Of a stretch of 64,000 bases of DNA, positions 24,124 to 33,212 are shown piece after piece (position 1 is the first letter of the stretch; every line of letters starts with the position of its first letter). The stretch spans positions 310,001 to 374,000 of the forward strand of contig SCRD01000017.1 of assembly GCA_004298155.1 (NCBI GenBank), in the 5' to 3' direction. The notes under the pieces are model-generated. The model was not told where the DNA came from. It ran no database searches and saw nothing but the letters and a program-made list of their open reading frames with translations. Position numbers and translations under genes: made by a program. Source of the DNA: Acidobacteriota bacterium. Its GTDB lineage: Bacteria > Acidobacteriota > Terriglobia > UBA7540.

Positions 24124-25743
24124 ATGAAGCGACGGGTTTTCCTGCAGAATTCGTTGGCTGGGTTGGGTGGCGTAATTTTCGCTGGTTCGCGGGCCTTTGC
24201 CGCAGCCAAAGCTTACGACGTGGTGGTTTATGGGGCGACGGCATCGGGCGTTGCAGCAGCGGTGGCAGCGGCGCGGCAGGGAGCGCGGGCGGCGCTGGTT
24301 GAGCCCGGCACTCATCTGGGAGGGATGGTTTCCGGAGGGCTGGGCCACACCGATACGGGGAGGATTGAAACCATCGGCGGCATCTCGCTGGAATTTTTCA
24401 AGCGCGTGGGGCGGCACTACAACCAGCCCGTCGCCTGGGATTTTGAGCCGCATGTGGCCGAGGACGTATTCAAGACGATGGCACGCGAGGCCAGGGTGAA
24501 CGTGGTATATGACACTTGCCTGCGCGAGCGCGGCGCCGTGCAGAGGAAAGACAACCGCATCACAAGCATCACCATGGAAAACGGCGAAGTTTTCTCCGGC
24601 CAGGTTTTTATTGACGCAAGCTACGAAGGCGACCTGATGGCGCAATCCGGCGTGACGTTTACCTGGGGGCGCGAGGGCCGGAACCAGTACGATGAATCCT
24701 TTGCCGGAGTGCGCGACGGGCACAGATACGCCGGCCACTGGTTTGAGGTCCCGGTGTCGGCATACGATTCACGGCACCAGCTGCTCCCATACGTCTACCG
24801 GGGCCCGCGTGGTAAGGCCGGGACGGCCGACAAAAAAGTGCAGGCGTACAACTTCCGCATGTGCCTGACGAAGGACAAGAGCAATCAAATCCCGATTCCG
24901 AGGCCGGACAATTATAATCCGCATGACTATGAACTGCTGACCCGGCTGATAGCTGCGACGGTCGAGGCGAAAAAAAGCCTTCCGCGGCTGGGAGAGCTGA
25001 TTATTATTTCTAACTTGCCGAACGGCAAAGCGGACATCAACAATCACGGGGCCTTTTCAACGGACTATATCGGCAGGAACTGGGATTATCCGAACGCCAG
25101 CTACGAGCGCCGGGGCGAATCATGGCGCGAACACGCGAATTACACGGCCGGATTCTTTTACTATCTTGGCCACGACCATCGCGTGCCCAGCGAGTTGCGC
25201 AAGGAGGTACTGAAATGGGGCCTGGCGAAGGATGAATTCACCGACACGGGAAGCTGGCCGTTCCAGCTCTATGTGCGGGAATCGCGGCGCATGGTGGGCG
25301 AATACGTGATGGTACAGCGCGATCTTGGGACGGAGGCGACAAAGCCCGACGCCGTTGGAATGGGCTCATACAACACGGACTCGCACAACGTGCAGCGCTA
25401 TGTAGATGAAAAGGGCAACGTCCAGAACGAGGGCGACGTGGAGGTCCCGACCGTCCCGTTCCAGATTCCTTACCGTGTGCTGTTGCCCAAACGCGAGGAG
25501 TGTGGCAACCTGCTGGTTCCAGTGTGCGCTTCGGCTTCGCACATCGGCTACGGCGCACTGCGGCTGGAGCCAGTCTATATGATTATGGGAGAAGCGGCCG
25601 GCGTAGCGGCAACCATGGCGGCTGACAGGAGCCAGGCGGTGCAGACAGTCGATTCGGGTGCGCTGGCAAAGGAGTTGACCAAGCGCGGAGCCGTGATGGA
25701 GTGGACCAATCCGGAGCGTCTGCAACTGAAGCCCGTTGTTTGA
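24124..25743 (+). CDS. Tat-exported FAD-dependent oxidoreductase
   Basis: A 539-residue protein starting KRRVFLQNSLAGLGG, a twin-arginine signal, then the Rossmann motif YDVVVYGATASGVAAAVAAA for FAD binding. EPGTHLGGMVSGGLGHTDTG follows, the conserved second motif of the FAD_oxidored (PF12831-type) family. The C-terminal VCASASHIGYGALRLEPVYM and GEAAGVAATMAA close the FAD site. The start at 24124 is chosen because GGAG lies seven nucleotides upstream; the ATG at 24118 is too close. In this phylum such proteins are often linked to sugar or glycan breakdown, but the substrate is not predictable. An O-methyltransferase gene follows 75 bp later. Confidence 0.85.
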   Translation: MKRRVFLQNSLAGLGGVIFAGSRAFAAAKAYDVVVYGATASGVAAAVAAARQGARAALVEPGTHLGGMVSGGLGHTDTGRIETIGGISLEFFKRVGRHYNQPVAWDFEPHVAEDVFKTMAREARVNVVYDTCLRERGAVQRKDNRITSITMENGEVFSGQVFIDASYEGDLMAQSGVTFTWGREGRNQYDESFAGVRDGHRYAGHWFEVPVSAYDSRHQLLPYVYRGPRGKAGTADKKVQAYNFRMCLTKDKSNQIPIPRPDNYNPHDYELLTRLIAATVEAKKSLPRLGELIIISNLPNGKADINNHGAFSTDYIGRNWDYPNASYERRGESWREHANYTAGFFYYLGHDHRVPSELRKEVLKWGLAKDEFTDTGSWPFQLYVRESRRMVGEYVMVQRDLGTEATKPDAVGMGSYNTDSHNVQRYVDEKGNVQNEGDVEVPTVPFQIPYRVLLPKREECGNLLVPVCASASHIGYGALRLEPVYMIMGEAAGVAATMAADRSQAVQTVDSGALAKELTKRGAVMEWTNPERLQLKPVV

Positions 25744-25818
25744 TACTCTGGTAGCGCTGATATTCAGTTTATCGCTACGGTCGCACAGTGCGCCTGAGAG
25801 TTGAAACGAGGAGGCAAA

Positions 25819-26457
25819 ATGCCAAGGATTTTTGAACCGCAAGCTGAGGCTTATATCAATTCGCTGCTGCCAGCGCGGGATGCTGTACTTCGCAAGATGG
25901 AAAGCTACGCCGCGAAGCATGATGTTCCCATCGTGGGGCCGGCGTGCGCCCGCGTGCTTCTTCAACTGGCGCTGCTGGTTCGCGCGCGCCGGGTGTTTGA
26001 GATGGGCTCAGCCATTGGGTATTCAACGGTGTGGTTGGCCCGGGCCGTCGGGCCGCGCGGAAAAGTTTTCTATACAGACGGCGATCCGGCTAATGCCGAG
26101 CGCGCGCGGGCCTATCTGCGCGAGGCGGGAGTGCTGGGCCGCGTGAAAATCATGGTGGGCGACGCGCTTGAATCACTGAAGGTGACGCCGGGGCAGTTTG
26201 ACCTGATTTTCAATGATGTTTCCAAGACGCAATATCCTGAAGTATTCAAACTGGCGGTTCCAAGGGTGCGCGTGGGAGGGTTGTTTATAACCGACAACGT
26301 GCTGTGGCATGGAAAAGTGGCGCAGCCTGCCGCCGCGGATGATGCGGAAACCCGCGCCGTACAGAAGTTCAACAGGCTCGTTTACAAATCGCCGGACCTT
26401 TTGACCACGATTGTTCCGCTCCGCGACGGGCTGGCCGTGTGCTTAAAACAGAAATGA
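25819..26457 (+). CDS. SAM-dependent O-methyltransferase (class I, CCoAOMT-like)
   Basis: The 212-residue protein shows the SAM-binding motif RVFEMGSAIGYSTVWLA, an acidic FYTDGDPANAERARAY, then DLIFNDVSKTQYPEVF and RVGGLFITDNVLWHGKVA. These are the ordered motifs of the family 3 catechol and caffeoyl-CoA O-methyltransferases. The start at 25819 follows a strong GAGGAGG site. The usual metal-binding Asp is represented by D in IFNDV and DN in ITDNV. The acceptor substrate is unknown. Confidence 0.87.
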   Translation: MPRIFEPQAEAYINSLLPARDAVLRKMESYAAKHDVPIVGPACARVLLQLALLVRARRVFEMGSAIGYSTVWLARAVGPRGKVFYTDGDPANAERARAYLREAGVLGRVKIMVGDALESLKVTPGQFDLIFNDVSKTQYPEVFKLAVPRVRVGGLFITDNVLWHGKVAQPAAADDAETRAVQKFNRLVYKSPDLLTTIVPLRDGLAVCLKQK

Positions 26458-26483
26458 GGCAGCGAGCTCTTGTCGGCCGTGCG

Positions 26484-27338
26484 TCAATTCATCATGCCTT
26501 TGAGGCGCCCAACCATTTGGAGGACTTCCTGGACCTCGGGGTCTTCGCTTTCTGCCAGCTTCAGATACACCTTCAATTCTCTGACGGCGTCGGAATAGCG
26601 GCGCATGGCAAAGAAGACCATTCCCCGGTCGCGAACGTTGGTAAGAACGTCCTCACGGGTGGCAAGTGAAAGCTCGATCATGGTGAGGACTTTGGAATAA
26701 TCGCGGCGCCGGTAATACGTCCCTTTCAGATTGTTGAGCATGCGCGCAAGGATCTGCTTTTTAGTGCAAGTGGCAAAATATTCCGGCTTGAGCTCCGTCT
26801 CAGGCCCGAAGTGTTCCCTGAGCAGGGCCGAGCAGTCAGAGTTGGAGAGCACGGCCCCACAATGGAAGGGATCGATGATAATCTCCGCTGGCGGTCCGGG
26901 GTGCTTCACCAGAAAATGGCCCGGGAATCCCACCCCGGCCACAGGCACTCCCTTTCGCCGCGCAACTTCCGTGTACACCAGAGAGAGCGTGATCGGAATT
27001 CCCTTTTTGCGCTCCAACACGTCGTTCAGATAGCTGTTGCGGGGATCATCGTACTCTTTTGTGTTGCCCCTGAATTCTTCTTCCTCAAACAGGACTCTGT
27101 TGATGGCTGCGATGTTAGCCAGCGCCGAAAATGTCGGGTCGGCCTCGATGCGGGCGGCCAGCCGGTCGAGCTTCTCGATGAAGGGCGCAGGATCAAGCCT
27201 GGGGTATTCGGTGACGGCAATGGCCAAGGCTGCTTCTGCGAGGTCAATCTGCTCGTCGGGACAGTCTGTGATTGCCTCAAATTGGCGAATGGGGTCGATC
27301 TGAATCAACTCAAACTCCGGTTTTTTGACGGGATCCAA
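26484..27338 (-). CDS. SirB1-like transglutaminase-fold protein with TPR tail
   Basis: A 284-residue protein. The core (about 80-190) carries YLNDVLERKKGIPITLSLVY followed by GVPVAGVGFPGHFLVKHPG, the conserved SirB1/transglutaminase-like region. The C-terminal 80 residues (GTYYRRRDYSKVLTMIELSL and further) form TPR-like helices. The catalytic Cys of true transglutaminases is not obvious at the expected place, so enzymatic activity is doubtful. The start codon is TTG at 27338. It is convergent with the O-methyltransferase gene and is followed by trxB upstream on the same strand. Confidence 0.82.
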   Translation of the reverse strand: MDPVKKPEFELIQIDPIRQFEAITDCPDEQIDLAEAALAIAVTEYPRLDPAPFIEKLDRLAARIEADPTFSALANIAAINRVLFEEEEFRGNTKEYDDPRNSYLNDVLERKKGIPITLSLVYTEVARRKGVPVAGVGFPGHFLVKHPGPPAEIIIDPFHCGAVLSNSDCSALLREHFGPETELKPEYFATCTKKQILARMLNNLKGTYYRRRDYSKVLTMIELSLATREDVLTNVRDRGMVFFAMRRYSDAVRELKVYLKLAESEDPEVQEVLQMVGRLKGMMN

Positions 27339-27560
27339 TTACTACGTTACCAGATTCTGGCTGCATTTGGAGTTTCGTTTTTCGGAGTGCGGGGGAAGCC
27401 GGCAGTCTGGGGCCCTCAGGTCAGTTGGCAGAAAAGGCAGGAGTACAAAATATTCGCCGCAGACAAACTGTTCCTGAACTATTGCGGTCAATCACTCAAG
27501 AGCCGAACCCGACAATCACCGAACGACCAGAGTGTCTGGCTTGCGGCGCGACGCCATCCA

Positions 27561-28493
27561 TTACTTCGCGTGCGAACTTTCAGCCAGGAACTTTTCAGCG
27601 TCCATTGCTGCCATGCAGCCCGTGCCTGCTGCCGTCACTGCCTGCCGGTAGATGTGGTCGCGGCAGTCGCCGGCTGCAAAAACGCCTGGGACGTTCGTGT
27701 GTGAACCATCATGCGTCACCAGGTAGCCCACGTCGTTCATTTCAAGCTGGCCCTTAAAAAGCCCGGTGTTGGGGGAATGCCCAATGGCAATGAAGACGCC
27801 GTGAACATCTCTGACCGCTTCTTCTCCCGTTTCGACGTTTTTCAACCGGACGCCTGTCACTTCGCCCCTGGCAGGGTCGAGCACATCGGTCACCACCGTG
27901 TTCCAGACGGGATTGATGATCTTGTTGTCGAACATGCGTTTCTGCATGATCTTTGAGGCACGCAGTTGGCCGCGCCGGTGCACCACGGTTACCTGCTTTG
28001 CATAACGCGTAAGAAACAGCGCGTCCTCTGCCGCAGTGTCCCCGCCGCCGACCACCACTACGTCCTTGCCGCGGTAGAAGTAACCATCACAGGTGGCGCA
28101 GGTTGAAACACCGTGGCCCAGCAGCTTGCGCTCGGATTCAAGGCCCAGCAGCTTGGCCGAGGCGCCCGTTGCCACAATCAGAGCCTGCGTTTCGATCGTT
28201 TCCTTGTCCACGTCCAGTGAAAAGGGGCGCCTTGAAAGATCGGCGCGGGTGACCTGCCCTTCCCGGCATTCCGCACCGAACTCCTCCGCCTGCTTTTGCA
28301 TCAGTTCAATCAGCTCGGGCCCCTGGACACCTTTGGGGAAACCGGGATAATTTTCAACCAGTGTGGTGAGCGTGAGCTGGCCTCCAGCCTCATGCCCGCG
28401 AACCACCAGAGGATTCAGATTGGCGCGGCCGGCGTAGATTGCCGCCGTCAGTCCCGCGCAACCCGACCCGATAATCACAACATTTCGCACCAT
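27561..28493 (-). CDS. trxB: Thioredoxin reductase
   Basis: A 310-residue NADPH-dependent flavoenzyme. Motifs in order are FAD-binding IIGSGCAGLTAAIYAGRA, the redox centre STCATCDGYFYRG (CATC), NADPH-binding VVVVGGGDTAAEDALFLTR and the C-terminal FAD motif GVFAAGDCRDHIYRQAV. Length and order are typical of the low-molecular-weight type. It would reduce thioredoxin and possibly glutaredoxin-like proteins such as the UxxC protein at 17978. Its start has AAGGAA upstream. No thioredoxin gene adjoins it. Confidence 0.95.
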   Translation of the reverse strand: MVRNVVIIGSGCAGLTAAIYAGRANLNPLVVRGHEAGGQLTLTTLVENYPGFPKGVQGPELIELMQKQAEEFGAECREGQVTRADLSRRPFSLDVDKETIETQALIVATGASAKLLGLESERKLLGHGVSTCATCDGYFYRGKDVVVVGGGDTAAEDALFLTRYAKQVTVVHRRGQLRASKIMQKRMFDNKIINPVWNTVVTDVLDPARGEVTGVRLKNVETGEEAVRDVHGVFIAIGHSPNTGLFKGQLEMNDVGYLVTHDGSHTNVPGVFAAGDCRDHIYRQAVTAAGTGCMAAMDAEKFLAESSHAK

Positions 28494-28719
28494 ATAAGGT
28501 TCCTTCTTTATTGGCTTATCCTCAACAGAAGCGTTATCTTATCCTATGTGTGAATCTTCGTACAGCCGCATATCCAAAGCTGGCTGCAATTCGCAGATTC
28601 AATGGGGCACGCGATTCATGAGCTTTGTGCACCATTTGGTTTTGATGCTACAAACCCCCTTCGGTTTCTTTACCCGTCCACGGCTTCAGGCTATGGGGTA
28701 AAGGCAAGATCGAAAAACC

Positions 28720-29625
28720 ATGAATGCAGTAAGCCTTGAGAAAGTCACAAAGCGCTACGATTCCTTCGATGCGGTCAGATGCCTGACGATGGAAATCAAG
28801 GAGGGCGCCGTCTTTGGGCTGCTCGGGCCGAACGGCGCGGGCAAAACCACGACGCTGCGCATGATTGTCCGCATCCTGATTCCCGACGAGGGATCGGTCG
28901 AGGTTCTGGGCCAGCCGCTGAGCGAACGGACGCAGGACCTGATCGGGTACCTGCCGGAAGAACGCGGCCTCTACCGGCAGATGCGACTGCTAGAAATCCT
29001 TCGGTTCCTGGGAGCGCTGAAAGGTCTTTCGGAAGCAGAATCGGAGCGCCGCGCGCGGGTCTGGCTCGATCGGCTGGGGCTGGGGGACCGGTTTAACGAC
29101 GAGGTTAACAGCCTGTCACGCGGCATGCAGCAGAAAATTCAGTTTATTGCCGCTATTATTCACCGGCCGCAGCTGGTTATCCTGGATGAGCCTTTCACCG
29201 GGCTCGATCCTGTGAACGCCGCCATCATCAAAGACGTCATGTTGGAGCTGCGCAATCAGGGCGCCACCATCATCCTTTCGACCCACCGCATGGACCAGGT
29301 GGAGCAGATGTGCGATTCCATCTGCCTGATGAACAAAGGGCAGAAGCTTCTGGATGGCGACCTGAAAGCCATCAAGAAATCTTACGGCAACAACACGGTC
29401 CGGATGGAGTTTGTCGGCGACCAGGCTTTCCTGCAGCTCCCCGCCGTCATTGAAAGAGTGAACTCGTACGGCGAGATGGTTGACATCACACTGCGTCCAG
29501 GGGCCGACGCCCAGCAGATCCTGAGGAGCGCCGTAGAGCGCGGCGTTCAGGTCCGCCGTTTTGAGCTGATTGAACCTCCGTTGAACGATATCTTTATTGA
29601 AAAAGTTTCGGAGCGAAATGCGTAA
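28720..29625 (+). CDS. ABC transporter ATP-binding subunit (NatA-like)
   Basis: A 301-residue ATPase with Walker A GLLGPNGAGKTTTLRMIV, a Q-loop-region equivalent GYLPEERGLYRQM, the signature LSRGMQQKIQFIAA (degenerate LSGGQ), Walker B LVILDEPFTGLDPVN and the H-loop LSTHRMDQVEQM. The C-terminal domain (about 220-300) is the DUF4162-type tail of NatA/CcmA-like exporters. The permease gene overlaps its 3' end by 8 bp. Together they form a simple ABC-2 exporter; the substrate (ion, lipid or drug) cannot be told. Confidence 0.9.
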   Translation: MNAVSLEKVTKRYDSFDAVRCLTMEIKEGAVFGLLGPNGAGKTTTLRMIVRILIPDEGSVEVLGQPLSERTQDLIGYLPEERGLYRQMRLLEILRFLGALKGLSEAESERRARVWLDRLGLGDRFNDEVNSLSRGMQQKIQFIAAIIHRPQLVILDEPFTGLDPVNAAIIKDVMLELRNQGATIILSTHRMDQVEQMCDSICLMNKGQKLLDGDLKAIKKSYGNNTVRMEFVGDQAFLQLPAVIERVNSYGEMVDITLRPGADAQQILRSAVERGVQVRRFELIEPPLNDIFIEKVSERNA

Positions 29626-30889
29626 GATCTGGCTTGTCGTCAAGCGCGAATACATTACCCGGGTACGCACCAAAGCCTTCATTCTGGGGACCCTCGCACT
29701 CCCGATTCTCTCGATAGCGTTTCTGCTGATTTCAATACTCCTCTCGGGAGGAAGTTCCGGAAATTCAGTGAGAATTGTCATCATAGATGAAGCCGGGGGA
29801 ATCGGGGATGCTGTCGAGAGTGCACTGATGGAGAACAAATCGGCGGCTCAGCCCAAAACTCAGGTTGCCCAGGTTGTGGAACAACCGACGCCGCAGCTCA
29901 TGGCGTATTTCAATTCCCAGATTAAGAACGATGAAATTGAAGGTATCCTGGTGCTGCCGAAAGGGCTGTTAAACGGGACGTCTGCAGCGGAGTTCTATAC
30001 GAGGAGCATGCGCGCAGCGGCCCTGATTGGACCCCTTGAACAAGCTGTGAGCACGGTTATCATTTCGCGCAGGTTGAGTGCAGAGGGGAAAAAGGTCGGT
30101 GGAATGAAGAACGTTTTCGACCTTGTGCGGGTTCAGTTAGTGAACCCTTCTTTACAGAAGGAAGAAGACCCCGCCGAGACCAATTTCACCATCGCCATCA
30201 TCGCTGGCATGGTGCTATACATGACTTTGATAGTTTATGGGATGTCGACCATGCACTCCGTGATGGAGGAAAAATCGACCCGCATGATTGAAATCCTGGT
30301 TTCCTCCGTCAAGCCGTTCGACCTGCTGGCGGGGAAGATCCTGAGCGTTGGGGCCGTAGCGCTCACGCAATACCTGGTGTGGGCGGTTGCTGTCGGCGTG
30401 CTGTTTGCTTCGGCGGCAAGCGTCACAGCATTTGTGCGTCCCGGGGCCACCACTCCCGGCATCAGCCTTTCGCCCAGCCTGTTGATCTATCTGGTCGTCT
30501 TTTTTCTGGCAGGCTACTTCCTCTACTCGGCGCTTTACGCGGCGGCCGGCGCTATCGTTTCAAACGACGAAGAAGCTCGCCAGGCACAGATGCCTCTCAC
30601 CCTGATGATTCTATGCAGTTTCATGCTATTCAACGTGATCCTGAACAATCCTAATTCCACGCTTTCCGTTATCCTATCAATGACGCCATTCCTCTCACCC
30701 ATTCTGATGACCCTCCGCGTGGCCATGCAGACTCCGCCTTTGTGGCAGATTATTCTGGCGCTTGCGTTTTCCATTGCAACCACCATCTACACGATCCGCC
30801 TCTCGGCCAAGATTTACCGGGTCGGCATCCTGATGTACGGGAAGCGGCCAACGTTGAAGGAATTACGCCGCTGGCTGAGGTATTCTTGA
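29618..30889 (+). CDS. ABC-2 type permease (NatB-like)
   Basis: A 423-residue membrane subunit starting MRKIWLVVKREYITRVRTKA, the typical cytoplasmic entry helix. One transmembrane helix follows (about 25-45), then a large extracytoplasmic domain (about 50-190) and five or six helices in the C-terminal half (VLYMTLIVYGMSTM onward), including the conserved EEKSTRMIEILVSSVKPF coupling segment. The start at 29618 follows GGAG; a TTG at 29597 is less likely. It overlaps the ATPase gene by 8 bp, implying coupled translation. It converges on the iron operon. Confidence 0.9.
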   Translation: MRKIWLVVKREYITRVRTKAFILGTLALPILSIAFLLISILLSGGSSGNSVRIVIIDEAGGIGDAVESALMENKSAAQPKTQVAQVVEQPTPQLMAYFNSQIKNDEIEGILVLPKGLLNGTSAAEFYTRSMRAAALIGPLEQAVSTVIISRRLSAEGKKVGGMKNVFDLVRVQLVNPSLQKEEDPAETNFTIAIIAGMVLYMTLIVYGMSTMHSVMEEKSTRMIEILVSSVKPFDLLAGKILSVGAVALTQYLVWAVAVGVLFASAASVTAFVRPGATTPGISLSPSLLIYLVVFFLAGYFLYSALYAAAGAIVSNDEEARQAQMPLTLMILCSFMLFNVILNNPNSTLSVILSMTPFLSPILMTLRVAMQTPPLWQIILALAFSIATTIYTIRLSAKIYRVGILMYGKRPTLKELRRWLRYS

Positions 30890-30904
30890 GAGCGCGAAGT
30901 CTCC

Positions 30905-31981
30905 TCAGCGCCTGAGGCAGCAGACTCCCGGCGGGATCGGAGAGCCGTGCGGGCAGGTCTGGGGGTGTTTGAGGAAGACGCAGAGCTTTTCGGTGACTTC
31001 CGTGCTCAGGCTGTGTTCAATCTTGCAGGCATTTTCATCCAGCAGATCTTCGTGGATCTGGAACATCTCGTAAAACAGCCGCTCGGAAAGCCGGTGGCGG
31101 CGGATCACCTCATTGGCTCGCCGCCGGCCCTGGGCGGTGAATGAAATCATGTCATCCGGGTCAAGTCGCACCAGCTCTTCCTGGGCCATCAGCAGGAAAG
31201 TGGCACGGTTCTGGGTAAACTCCGGAAGGGCGGAAGAGCGGAAAACCTCCTTGCCCGAATCTTCTTCGTAGTGCCAGACGGCTTTAAGAAGGTTTTCGAT
31301 CAGCTCCTGCTCGTAAGCCGGGAAGACCGAAACCTCCGTGAGCTTTCCATGATGGAGCTCGATGCGGCGCTCTGCCATGCGGCCGATTTCAGGGTCGTGC
31401 GTTACCATCACGATGGTGTGGCCCTCGCGATGCAGCTCAGTGAAAAGGCCCATCACCAGCGTTTCGTTCACTTCATCCAGATTTCCGGTGGGTTCGTCGG
31501 CAAGAATCAAATTGGGCTGGTTGATAAGCGCCCGCGCCACGCAAACTCGCTGCTGTTCGCCGCCGGACAACTGCGAGGGCAGGTGATGAATCCGGTCGCT
31601 CAGTCCCACCCGCACCAGCGCTTCGCGTGCCTCCGATTCTTCCGCCATGCTGTGGAAATATTGCGCCAGCATCACGTTTTCAACCGCCGTAAGGTAAGGT
31701 ACCAGATGGAATTGCTGGAAGACGAAGCCGATCTTTTCGGCGCGGAAACGGGCGAGATCGGCAGAAGAAAGCTTGCCGACTTCTTCGCCGCCTACCCGAA
31801 TTGAACCCCCGCTCGGCGAATCGAGTCCGCCAAGGATGTTCATCAGGGTGCTCTTGCCCGATCCAGAAGGGCCCATCACGGCGATCCACTCTCCCTTGTC
31901 TACGGAGAAAGAAACCTCCCTCAGGGCTGCGACGGACGCGCCGTATCGCCGGGTCAGATTTTCAACTTCAATAAAAGCCAA
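30905..31981 (-). CDS. ABC transporter ATPase fused to a DtxR-type metal-sensing domain
   Basis: Residues 1-220 are a LolD/MacB-type ATPase: Walker A GPSGSGKST (37-45), signature LSGGEQQ (138-144), Walker B LILADEP (158-164) and H-loop VMVTHD. Residues 222-358 match a DtxR/IdeR regulator: a winged-helix-like ELIENLLKAVWHYEEDSG, wing SFTAQGRRRANEV, then HRLSERLFYEMF and ENACKIEHSLS, ending TCPHGSPIP. Metal-ligand equivalents H296, E300, C319, E322 and H323 are present; the equivalent of DtxR H98 is Asp. The start is probably TTG at 31981, 9 nt after AAAGGAG. It is last in the fur/FTR1 operon and follows the second permease by 4 bp. The domain may sense cytoplasmic Fe(II) and gate ATPase activity, or moonlight in DNA binding; both are inference. 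Confidence 0.88.
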   Translation of the reverse strand: MAFIEVENLTRRYGASVAALREVSFSVDKGEWIAVMGPSGSGKSTLMNILGGLDSPSGGSIRVGGEEVGKLSSADLARFRAEKIGFVFQQFHLVPYLTAVENVMLAQYFHSMAEESEAREALVRVGLSDRIHHLPSQLSGGEQQRVCVARALINQPNLILADEPTGNLDEVNETLVMGLFTELHREGHTIVMVTHDPEIGRMAERRIELHHGKLTEVSVFPAYEQELIENLLKAVWHYEEDSGKEVFRSSALPEFTQNRATFLLMAQEELVRLDPDDMISFTAQGRRRANEVIRRHRLSERLFYEMFQIHEDLLDENACKIEHSLSTEVTEKLCVFLKHPQTCPHGSPIPPGVCCLRR

Positions 31982-31985
31982 CGGA

Positions 31986-33212
31986 TTACTCTCCTTTAAG
32001 AGCGGTGGCTGGTTGAATGCGGCGCATGACACCGACAGGGAAGAATGTGGCCAGCGCCGCCAGCAGAATGGTGGCACTCCACACCAGCGGCAGCGTCCAC
32101 CACACAACGCCCAGGCTTACTCCAAAAAGCCGCATACCCACCTGGGCGGCTAGGAAACCGCCCACGGCAAACCCTGCAACTCCGGCCACCAGTCCCAGGC
32201 TTGCGCCTTCCATCAGGAACAGCCGGGTGACTTCCGGGTTGGTTGCACCCAGGGCTTTCATCACAGCGATATCTTTCCTCCGCTCCAGGACGATAGCGGT
32301 CATGGTGGCCATCACGCATAGAGCGATAATCGCCAGAATTAAGCCCATCAACGAAATCAAGAGTCCCCGGATCGTGTGCAGGACCTTTCCTTGAGAGTAC
32401 ACGATTTGGCGAATGGGCCGCACGTCAAGGTGGGGGAAAGCCGCTGCCATCTGACGAACGCCCCGGTCAATCTCAGTAGCCTGGCCCGGGATGTTCATGT
32501 GGATCACGCTGATTTTGCCTTCCAGGCCGCCCAGCTTCTGCAGTTCAGAGAGAGGAACAAAAACCTGGTCGTCTTCCGAGGAGCCGGTGGAAATCACGCG
32601 CACCACCTGAAAAATTTGGGAACCCGTTTCGCCCTGAGCGGCCCCGGCTGTTAATTTCACCGCGTCCCCAGGCTTCAGCTGGAAGCGCTGGGCAAGGTGT
32701 GTTCCCACGGCGCAAGAGCCCGGCCCAAGCGGACCGTCATCAGCTCCTGCTGTGACGCGCCAGCCCGGCACCAGGACCTTCAGAGCGCTGAAATCAGATC
32801 CTACGGCGACAATGTTCTCAAAGTCCGGCAGCCGGGGCCCCCCCGCCGGTACGCGTGAAATTCGCGTTACCAGGTAAAGCACCGGCGCGGCAACAAGCCC
32901 ATTCACCTTCGATCGAAGCGACTCCACTTGCTGGAAGGCTGCCCCGTCCATAAATCCACCTACTGCCGCCTGGCCGCCCGATGCCGCTCCTTTGCTGCTG
33001 AGAATGACATTGGCGCCGTAAGAGCGGAACTCCTGAGTCATCTTGCGGTGAACGTCGCTGTAAAGGTTGAGAAGCATTGACGCGAGGGAAGCTCCAACCA
33101 GCAGGGAAATCACTGCGAGAGCGGCCTGCGGGCGCCGCACCACCAGAGAGCGGACCCATAGCCTCCAGAAAAGCGAACGGCGCTTGCCGGTTTGTTCAGA
33201 TCTTTCACTCAC
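31986..33212 (-). CDS. FtsX/MacB-type ABC permease, second of the iron operon
   Basis: A 408-residue permease with one N-terminal helix (AALAVISLLVGASLASMLLN), a large periplasmic domain (about 55-280) and three C-terminal helices (LISLMGLILAIIALCVMATM, then LGLVAGVAGFAVGGFLAAQV, then VWSATILLAALATFFPVGVM). This is the four-helix MacB/FtsX architecture. It overlaps the first permease by 8 bp and runs into the ATPase gene. The coupling sequence ERRKDIAVMKALGATNPEV faces the ATPase. In related P19/FTR1 iron systems two such permeases accompany the FTR1 protein. Confidence 0.88.
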   Translation of the reverse strand: MSERSEQTGKRRSLFWRLWVRSLVVRRPQAALAVISLLVGASLASMLLNLYSDVHRKMTQEFRSYGANVILSSKGAASGGQAAVGGFMDGAAFQQVESLRSKVNGLVAAPVLYLVTRISRVPAGGPRLPDFENIVAVGSDFSALKVLVPGWRVTAGADDGPLGPGSCAVGTHLAQRFQLKPGDAVKLTAGAAQGETGSQIFQVVRVISTGSSEDDQVFVPLSELQKLGGLEGKISVIHMNIPGQATEIDRGVRQMAAAFPHLDVRPIRQIVYSQGKVLHTIRGLLISLMGLILAIIALCVMATMTAIVLERRKDIAVMKALGATNPEVTRLFLMEGASLGLVAGVAGFAVGGFLAAQVGMRLFGVSLGVVWWTLPLVWSATILLAALATFFPVGVMRRIQPATALKGE

